Assembly (NCBI GenBank): GCA_946479835.1 | Contig: CAMLHD010000015.1 | Span: 1-16,486, forward strand | Length of the DNA stretch: 16,486 nucleotides | Direction of reading: 5' to 3' | DNA from: an uncultured Candidatus Saccharibacteria bacterium | Lineage (GTDB): Bacteria; Patescibacteria; Saccharimonadia; Saccharimonadales; JACDBH01 | Shown here: positions 11,770 through 16,486 of the stretch, piece after piece | How positions within the stretch are numbered: position 1 is the stretch's first letter | Layout: the number at the start of each line of letters is the position of its first letter | The notes under the pieces: generated by a model | Told to the model about the DNA's origin: nothing | The model's database searches: none | What the model saw: the letters and a program-made list of their open reading frames with translations, nothing else | Program-made: the position numbers and the translations under genes

Positions 11770-13283
11770 TATTTAGCGAACTCTATCGCTCGGGTTTCGC
11801 GAATGACATTGACCTTTATCGTGCCCGGATACTGCATGGTTGATTCAATCTTGGTTGCAATATCGCGTGCCAGTTTGATGGCGCTGAGGTCATCGATTTC
11901 CTGCGGCTTAACGAATATTCTGACTTCGCGGCCGGCAGAAATGGCGTAAGCCTTATCGATGCCGGGAAATCCGAGGGCAGTATTTTCAAGGTCGCGCATA
12001 CGCTCGGCAAAATTCTCAGCCGAAATGTTGCGGGCGCCAGGCCGTGAAGCACTGATGGCATCAACCACGCGGATGATCAGCGCTTCGGTGCTAGTGGCTT
12101 CCATGTCGTCGTGATGCTGTTCGGCAGCCAGCGCCACTTCTTCAGGCGCACCGTACTTGCGCAGCATCTCCCCAGAGATATGATGATGCTTGCCTTCTAT
12201 CTTGTGAGTCAAAGCTTTGCCTAGGTCGTGTACAAGAGCTGCGTATTTGGCAGTCTTAACATCGGCGCCGATCTGATCGGCGATCGTACCGGCAATGTGG
12301 GCCATTTCGGTAGAGTGTTTGAGTACGTTCTGGCCGTATGATGTACGGTATTTCAGCTCGCCAAGCAGCTGCATGATTTCTTTCGGAATACCTACAATGC
12401 CGACTTCACGGGCAGCGTCTTCGGCGGCGTGCATGACGTCTTTTTGGACCTGTTTCTGAGCTTTTTCAACCACTTCCTCGATGCGGCCAGGATGGACGCG
12501 GCCGTCCTTAAGCAGTGATTCCAGCGCGATGCGCGCAATCTCACGGCGAACCGGATCAAAGCTCGATAGGATGATCATGCCGGGCGTATCGTCGACCATG
12601 ATGTCAACGCCGGTAGCCCGTTGCAATGCCTGGATGTTGCGGCCTTCCTTGCCGATGATTCGGCCCTTCATCTCTTCGTCGTCCAATTTAACGGCGGTAA
12701 CGGTGCGTTCGGCCGTGACCTCGGACGCCATGCGTTCCATGGCTTGGGTAATGATCAGAGCGGCTTGTTCTTCGGCGTTGTCTTTGGCTTCGTTCTGGAG
12801 CTTGCTGACAAGACCCACCAGGTCATTGCGGATATCGCGCTCGGTCATCTGCATCAGTTTTTCGGTGGCTTCCTTTTTGGTCAGCTTAGCAACTTTTTCG
12901 AGCTTCTCCTGCTGCTTAGTGCGGATAGAGCGGATCTCATCCTTGAGTTCTTCGACCTCAGATTCAGACTTACGCAAGGCATCGGCACGCTTGTCGATGG
13001 TATCGAGTTTCTTGTCTAGAGCTTCTTCGCGCGATAGCAGCCTGGCTTCGATTTCCTTGGCTTCTTTGCGCCGTTGAGCCTCATCCTTACGGGCTTTGTC
13101 GGCTATCTCTGCCGCTTGATCCCTGGCTTTACGCAAAGCTTCATCGGCCTCTTTTTTTGCTTTTTTCAGTTCTTTTTCGGCTTCGGCCTCGATTGAGCCC
13201 ATCTTTTTCTGTGTCACTACCTGGCTTGCACCAAAGCCCGCAGCAGCGCCAACCAAAGCCAAAATAATGGTTACTGGTTCCAT
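11769..13283 (-). CDS. rny: Ribonuclease Y
   Basis: A 504-aa membrane-anchored endoribonuclease that initiates mRNA decay. Domains: a single N-terminal membrane helix (about 3-22), a long charged coiled coil (about 30-180), a KH domain with GRIIGKEGRN (207-216) and an HD domain with HSTEMAHIAG (323-332) and HD at 352-353 (VHDLGKA). Length and order are as in Firmicutes RNase Y. A ribosome site AAAGG precedes the ATG. The 163-nt gap to tsaB (13284-13446) contains no gene and probably its promoter, although I cannot fix the boxes. It heads a block with the CYTH and exonuclease genes. Confidence 0.97.
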   Translation of the reverse strand: MEPVTIILALVGAAAGFGASQVVTQKKMGSIEAEAEKELKKAKKEADEALRKARDQAAEIADKARKDEAQRRKEAKEIEARLLSREEALDKKLDTIDKRADALRKSESEVEELKDEIRSIRTKQQEKLEKVAKLTKKEATEKLMQMTERDIRNDLVGLVSKLQNEAKDNAEEQAALIITQAMERMASEVTAERTVTAVKLDDEEMKGRIIGKEGRNIQALQRATGVDIMVDDTPGMIILSSFDPVRREIARIALESLLKDGRVHPGRIEEVVEKAQKQVQKDVMHAAEDAAREVGIVGIPKEIMQLLGELKYRTSYGQNVLKHSTEMAHIAGTIADQIGADVKTAKYAALVHDLGKALTHKIEGKHHHISGEMLRKYGAPEEVALAAEQHHDDMEATSTEALIIRVVDAISASRPGARNISAENFAERMRDLENTALGFPGIDKAYAISAGREVRIFVKPQEIDDLSAIKLARDIATKIESTMQYPGTIKVNVIRETRAIEFAK

Positions 13284-13446
13284 GCTTTACCTTTCTATCA
13301 GCCTGAAGCGCGTATACCGGCAATCACTATCACTTCATTAGCCGTTATTGCTTCAGAATTTCAATAATTTAAATCGTTAGGATGTTCCCAAAACTTGAAT
13401 ATCCTGGCTTTAGAATATCATTTTTTACACTGGTTGTATGTAATTT

Positions 13447-13842
13447 TTAAGACTTTGGCGGCGTGATGTGGACATCGGCGCCGTATGCCGGCATGACGGC
13501 TTCGTCGTTCTTTCCGCTCTTTAATTCCGCAAGGCCTTTTTGCAGCCATTCCTCAGTGTCTTCAATGCCGATGATCGGAACTTTAAGGCCGTACGCCAAC
13601 GCGTTGGCCACGCTAAGACCGATGCGTAAACCCGTAAAGCTGCCGGGGCCTTTTAAGCAGACGATTCCTTCGATGTCCTTGAGGGTTTTACCTTGAGATT
13701 TCAACAGCTCTTCAACCTTGGTATGGAGGGTTTCGGCCAGCTCGCGATGGGCTGCCCAGGTTGCATAAGCCAGCTGGTTGTCATCATCAAACAAACCGAG
13801 TTCGGCTTCCGGATTATCGGTGCGCAAGGTGAGAATTATCAT
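13447..13842 (-). CDS. tsaB: TsaB, tRNA t6A37 synthesis partner (short form)
   Basis: A 131-aa protein whose N-terminal ASKHA lobe matches TsaB: LRTDNPEAELGLFD at the start and KGPGSFTGLRIG (64-75), the family hallmark. TsaB usually has about 220 residues; here the second lobe is missing and the protein ends with a short tail. TsaB with TsaD and TsaE forms the threonylcarbamoyl-transfer complex. Its ATG overlaps the tsaE stop (ATGA). Confidence 0.88.
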   Translation of the reverse strand: MIILTLRTDNPEAELGLFDDDNQLAYATWAAHRELAETLHTKVEELLKSQGKTLKDIEGIVCLKGPGSFTGLRIGLSVANALAYGLKVPIIGIEDTEEWLQKGLAELKSGKNDEAVMPAYGADVHITPPKS

Positions 13843-14315
13843 TTGCTTAATCCTTCCGCTGCATAAGACACTTCTTCCGGGAATTCAATTGAGATACGGC
13901 GCTTGTTTTCATCTTCAGCCATACGCTCCAGTTTTATGACTATTTTATTCTCGGGCAGCACGCCCTCGACCACGTCGCCCCACTCAATCAAAACTACAGC
14001 TTTCGGATCATGGACGGTTTCTTCCAGTTCGCGCGCCACCATGCCGCCCTCGTTCAGCCTGTAAAAATCAAAGTGATGGATGGTCAGTTCAGAACCTTTG
14101 TAAGTCTGTTCCACCGTAAAAGTCGGGCTGGTCACGATTTCCCGGCTGCCAAGGCCTGCAACAATGCCCTTGGCTAACTGAGTTTTGCCGCCGCCCAAAT
14201 CGCTGCTTAGAAGCAGGGTTTCGCCGCCCTTAAGATTTTGGCCTAAGCGCTTTCCTAGTTCGAAAGTATCTTCGGAGCTGTTGGTAACGGTTTGCAAGGT
14301 CTGGTCGGTACTCAT
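13839..14315 (-). CDS. tsaE: TsaE, ATPase of the t6A37 complex
   Basis: A 158-aa protein. The P-loop SSDLGGGKTQL (about residues 37-47) is a variant of the usual GDLGAGKT. SPTFTVEQTY, HFDFYRL and VLIEWGD follow as in the family. I prefer the ATG at 14315, with AGGA about 10 nt upstream, to the ATG at 14324, which that AGGA would crowd. Either start lies inside the upstream lamin-tail gene, in another frame (86 or 95 nt of overlap). Overlaps tsaB by ATGA. Confidence 0.92.
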   Translation of the reverse strand: MSTDQTLQTVTNSSEDTFELGKRLGQNLKGGETLLLSSDLGGGKTQLAKGIVAGLGSREIVTSPTFTVEQTYKGSELTIHHFDFYRLNEGGMVARELEETVHDPKAVVLIEWGDVVEGVLPENKIVIKLERMAEDENKRRISIEFPEEVSYAAEGLSK

Positions 14316-15573
14316 ACAAAGCATATCCTACCGCGCTGATCCCGACCCCGGCAAGCACCGCCGGATGGAGCGGCGCGGCATCGTCCAGCTGGCCGGCGGC
14401 GGCAGAAGCCGGATTGGCAGCTCCTGATAACTCCGCAGAACCAGTGCCAGACGTGATGCCAAGCACGGCGGCAGTTGATTTGCCGGCGCTGTTTGCGGCC
14501 GCAGCAAGCGTATTCATGGCGTTCGGCGAAGGCTGCAGCGTCCACACCCAAGCGCCATTGTTAAGCGCCCAGGCCTGCCCATCCTTGGCATTCTGATAAG
14601 GCTCGGTTTGGCCGATTATCTTTTCGTTCGGATCCAGTAGCCAGACTTGAGCCGTGTCGTTGGACAGGCTTATGGACGTGTCTTCGGAAGTAAAGGCCTT
14701 GAAGGATTTTGGCTCTAACATAGTGCCTTCGGGAAAGGTGTATTTTTTAGGATTGGTGCTGCCAAAAGCCAGCTTGAAGCCGCTAAGATCAAAGCCTGAG
14801 TCGTTGGGGTTATAAAGCTCAATGAACTCGTTATCGGCGTCTGTCTGCGGGCTAGCCGGATTAGGCAAAAGTTCATTGATGACCGGAGCCATCTTGCCAT
14901 GGTTGCGATTAACCGTAGAGGTTCCAAGCACGCTACTGACGAACCTCACCGGCGGCATGGCGCCGGGCAGCAGCAATAGTTCGTCTGTTTCATTTGTTGT
15001 TGGCTCTGTGCTGCTTTCCAGGACGCATGGATCGGCCGCGTTTGGCTGCACTGCGATCCATTCGCCCGATATCTGGCGCTGCAAAAAAGCCTCAGGCTGG
15101 GACGGCAGCGTCAAAGCTGCAGCCGGGGTGTCTGCTTTTCGTGTTTTGACCCACGCCACGCTGCTGATCAAATTCTTAACGCTCGGGCTGGCGTAGTGCC
15201 AGAGCTGCAAACTGCCGCCGGTTGTACTGAAACCCAAGCTGATGGCTTCTATCTGCATCTGCCAGCAAACGCTGGCCAGTCCGTCGCTCAGCATATAATA
15301 ACCGCCCGGTCCCATCGTCCCAGTGAACGTAAAGGTCTTGGACGGCTTGCCTTCGGCATTGAAATAAACCAGTTCGTAAGCGCCCAGATCGGCGGGTACG
15401 GCGCCTGAATTATTTAGGGTAACGAATTGGTTGTCGGCCGTAATCTTAATTTGGTCGATGCTTAAATCCGGCACTGCTTGTGCAGCCGCGCTTGGCACCA
15501 AGCCGGCAATCAGCGCCAGCAACCAGATGCCGGCTAGTCCCACCGCTCTCAAATGAGAACGTTTTGACCCCAT
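14230..15573 (-). CDS. Secreted membrane-anchored protein with two lamin-tail domains
   Basis: A 447-aa protein from the ATG at 15573 (MGSKRSHLR); a TTG at 15612 gives a longer but poorer N-terminus. There is a signal peptide (hydrophobic core, then PSAAAQA). A first lamin-tail-like beta domain follows at about residues 35-150 (FVTLNNSGAVPADLGAYEL) and a second, clearer one at about 230-350 (INELLPNPASPQ, then EFIELYNPNDSGFDLSGFKL in adjacent strands). After an Ala/Ser-rich linker comes a membrane segment (PAVLAGVGISAVGYALYEY) and a basic cytoplasmic tail (RRYFRTRKALRPKS). Lamin-tail domains occur in bacterial exported proteins, often with nucleases, but no nuclease domain is seen here. Envelope location well supported; role unknown. 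The 3' end overlaps tsaE by 86 nt. Confidence 0.85.
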   Translation of the reverse strand: MGSKRSHLRAVGLAGIWLLALIAGLVPSAAAQAVPDLSIDQIKITADNQFVTLNNSGAVPADLGAYELVYFNAEGKPSKTFTFTGTMGPGGYYMLSDGLASVCWQMQIEAISLGFSTTGGSLQLWHYASPSVKNLISSVAWVKTRKADTPAAALTLPSQPEAFLQRQISGEWIAVQPNAADPCVLESSTEPTTNETDELLLLPGAMPPVRFVSSVLGTSTVNRNHGKMAPVINELLPNPASPQTDADNEFIELYNPNDSGFDLSGFKLAFGSTNPKKYTFPEGTMLEPKSFKAFTSEDTSISLSNDTAQVWLLDPNEKIIGQTEPYQNAKDGQAWALNNGAWVWTLQPSPNAMNTLAAAANSAGKSTAAVLGITSGTGSAELSGAANPASAAAGQLDDAAPLHPAVLAGVGISAVGYALYEYRPDLANRYQQLRRYFRTRKALRPKS

Positions 15574-15584
15574 AGTTAGGGTGT

Positions 15585-15612
15585 ATTTTAGGCCCACAAT
15601 CCTAAAGTGCAA
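15585..15612 (-). promoter_or_regulatory. Possible promoter of the lamin-tail protein gene
   Basis: Minus strand TTGCAC (15607-15612), 16-nt spacer, TAAAAT (15585-15590), 11 nt before the ATG. The leader would be only a few bases. Confidence 0.45.
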
Positions 15613-15649
15613 GCATGAGCATCCACTTTTTGGCGCATCGTGCTAAGCG

Positions 15650-15655
15650 TATAAT
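15650..15655 (+). promoter_or_regulatory. -10 box of leaderless PRC-barrel gene
   Basis: A perfect TATAAT ends 7 nt before the ATG at 15663. A weak CTTTTT (15626-15631) sits 18 nt upstream as a possible -35. This -10 is the main reason to reject the upstream start at 15615. Confidence 0.6.
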
Positions 15656-15662
15656 CAAAAAC

Positions 15663-16190
15663 ATGCTTAAACTAAGCAAACATATCACCGATCTTCCCGT
15701 TATGAGCCTGCGCACCGGCGGCAAAGTTGCCCAGACCACGCGCGTCATCATCAATCCGAACAATCTTAGGATCGAAGGCTGGTATTGCCAGGATTCCCTC
15801 AGCCATCAAACCTTGATACTACTGGCAAAAGATGTGCGTGATTTCGTGCCGCAAGGCATTGCTGTCAACGACCACGAGGATTTAAGCGAGCCTACCGAAT
15901 TGGTGCGGCTGCAAAAAATCCTTGAGTTGGATTTTGAACTGCTTGGCAAAAGCGTAGTGACCAACCACAAACGAAAACTCGGAAAGGTCAGCGACTACGC
16001 GTTCGATGCCGGATCTATGACGATCCAAAAAATTTATGTCTCACGTCCGGTTTACCGCAGCCTGACCGATGGCCAGCTGATTATTGATCGAATGCAGATA
16101 ATCGAAATCAATAACCACCGCATTTTGGTACGGGATGCCGATGTTCGGGAACCATCCGTAGCAGTAACACCTGCCGCCGCCACGCCTTAG
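15663..16190 (+). CDS. PRC-barrel domain protein (two barrels)
   Basis: A 175-aa soluble protein with two PRC-barrel-like beta domains. The first is about residues 1-80 (LSKHITDLPVMSLRTGGKV, then IEGWYCQD). The second is about 90-165 (ELLGKSVVTNHKRKLGKVSDYAFD, then IQKIYVSRP, given here as pieces). A short Pro/Ala tail follows. PRC barrels occur in RNA-maturation (RimM) and photosynthetic proteins, and many stand-alone forms have unknown partners. The ATG at 15663 is chosen because of the TATAAT just upstream. The TAG stop interlocks with the recX stop in TTAG. Confidence 0.8.
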   Translation: MLKLSKHITDLPVMSLRTGGKVAQTTRVIINPNNLRIEGWYCQDSLSHQTLILLAKDVRDFVPQGIAVNDHEDLSEPTELVRLQKILELDFELLGKSVVTNHKRKLGKVSDYAFDAGSMTIQKIYVSRPVYRSLTDGQLIIDRMQIIEINNHRILVRDADVREPSVAVTPAAATP

Positions 16191-16486
16191 TTATCGTTTA
16201 AGACTGTTTTTATATCGTCGTAGCTGAATCCCTGCCTGGCCAGATACTGCATGAATTTTTGCGGATCGGCCTTATAACGCGGCAATCTGCCCTTTTTCTC
16301 AACCAGCTCTTTGAGCCTTTCCAGCTCATCGCCACCCTGCATGATTTCGTCCGCTATTTCCCTGTCGATGCCCTTTCCGGCCAGCTCCGAGCGTATGGCT
16401 CGGTCGGATTTGCCCCTGCGCCGCCTTAGCTCGCTGAGCCACTCCGCGAAACGTTTTTCGTCCAGATATCCTCGATCGGTAAATTC
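16187..16486 (-). CDS. recX: RecX regulatory protein (N-terminus beyond window)
   Basis: This frame runs off the right edge: 99 codons plus TAA (16187-16189), with the start missing. The segment GYLDEKRFAEW, followed by a basic RRRRGKS run and then IRSELAGKGIDREIADEI, matches the helical three-repeat fold of RecX, which modulates RecA filaments. A final repeat ends in FMQYLARQGFSYDDIKTVL. Its stop overlaps the convergent PRC-barrel stop by 4 nt. Confidence 0.88.
   Translation of the reverse strand, partial: EFTDRGYLDEKRFAEWLSELRRRRGKSDRAIRSELAGKGIDREIADEIMQGGDELERLKELVEKKGRLPRYKADPQKFMQYLARQGFSYDDIKTVLNDN

Noticed and set aside
13361..13410. GAATATC direct repeats upstream of rny as an operator
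   Set aside because: Two 7-bp copies in AT-rich DNA are too weak to support a regulatory call.
15612..15662. Longer N-termini from TTG 15612 (minus) and ATG 15615 (plus)
   Set aside because: The ATGs at 15573 and 15663 have -10 boxes directly upstream and give more typical N-termini.

Overview
The window looks like a piece of a small, streamlined bacterial genome, most likely a Patescibacteria (CPR) member close to Candidatus Saccharibacteria. This is an inference from several traits. Genes are packed very tightly (ATGA/GTGA overlaps, convergent stops that interlock). Several mRNAs appear leaderless. TsaB is short. Surface proteins end in LAXTG-type sorting signals. The gene set (RNase Y, TsaB/TsaE, CYTH, PspC, lamin-tail protein, RecX) also fits. 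The genetic code is standard, since TGA is used as a stop. No insertion sequence, prophage gene or CRISPR array is visible.

Layout: (1) 1-2050, two cell-surface protein genes on the + strand: the 3' part of a large SpaA/SdrD-B-like adhesin, then a small secreted protein, each closed by an intrinsic terminator. (2) 2050-2580, a tRNA-Gly(TCC)/tRNA-Arg(TCT) unit whose 267-nt spacer folds into four successive hairpins. (3) 2581-2760, a non-coding structured stretch that carries both halves of the tRNA-Arg T arm split by 71 nt. (4) 2796-4077, two poorly characterised proteins, a small membrane protein and a secreted metallopeptidase-like protein with HELFGH. (5) tRNA-His, an HD-domain phosphohydrolase and a PspC-domain protein. 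(6) 5271-8310, a minus-strand operon: FMN reductase, isoprenoid-alcohol/CTP-dependent lipid kinase family protein, VIT-family metal transporter, MFS transporter. (7) 8402-8597, two tandem minus-strand tRNA-Pro genes (TGG and CGG). (8) 8671-10607, a plus-strand cluster: small membrane protein, UbiB/ABC1-family kinase-like protein, small membrane protein. (9) 10604-15573, minus-strand housekeeping genes: lamin-tail surface protein, tsaE, tsaB, rny, CYTH phosphatase, DEDD exonuclease. (10) A PRC-barrel protein and a partial recX.

Functional links: tsaE and tsaB (ATGA overlap) belong to the t6A37 tRNA-modification pathway. RNase Y and the DEDD exonuclease sit in one tightly coupled nucleic-acid-processing block. 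The surface proteins and lamin-tail protein represent the cell envelope. The most notable non-gene signals are the structured tRNA spacer, the split T-arm element, the repeated 'TTAG' interlock of all three convergent gene pairs, and the recurrent -10 box placed 6-8 nt before start codons.
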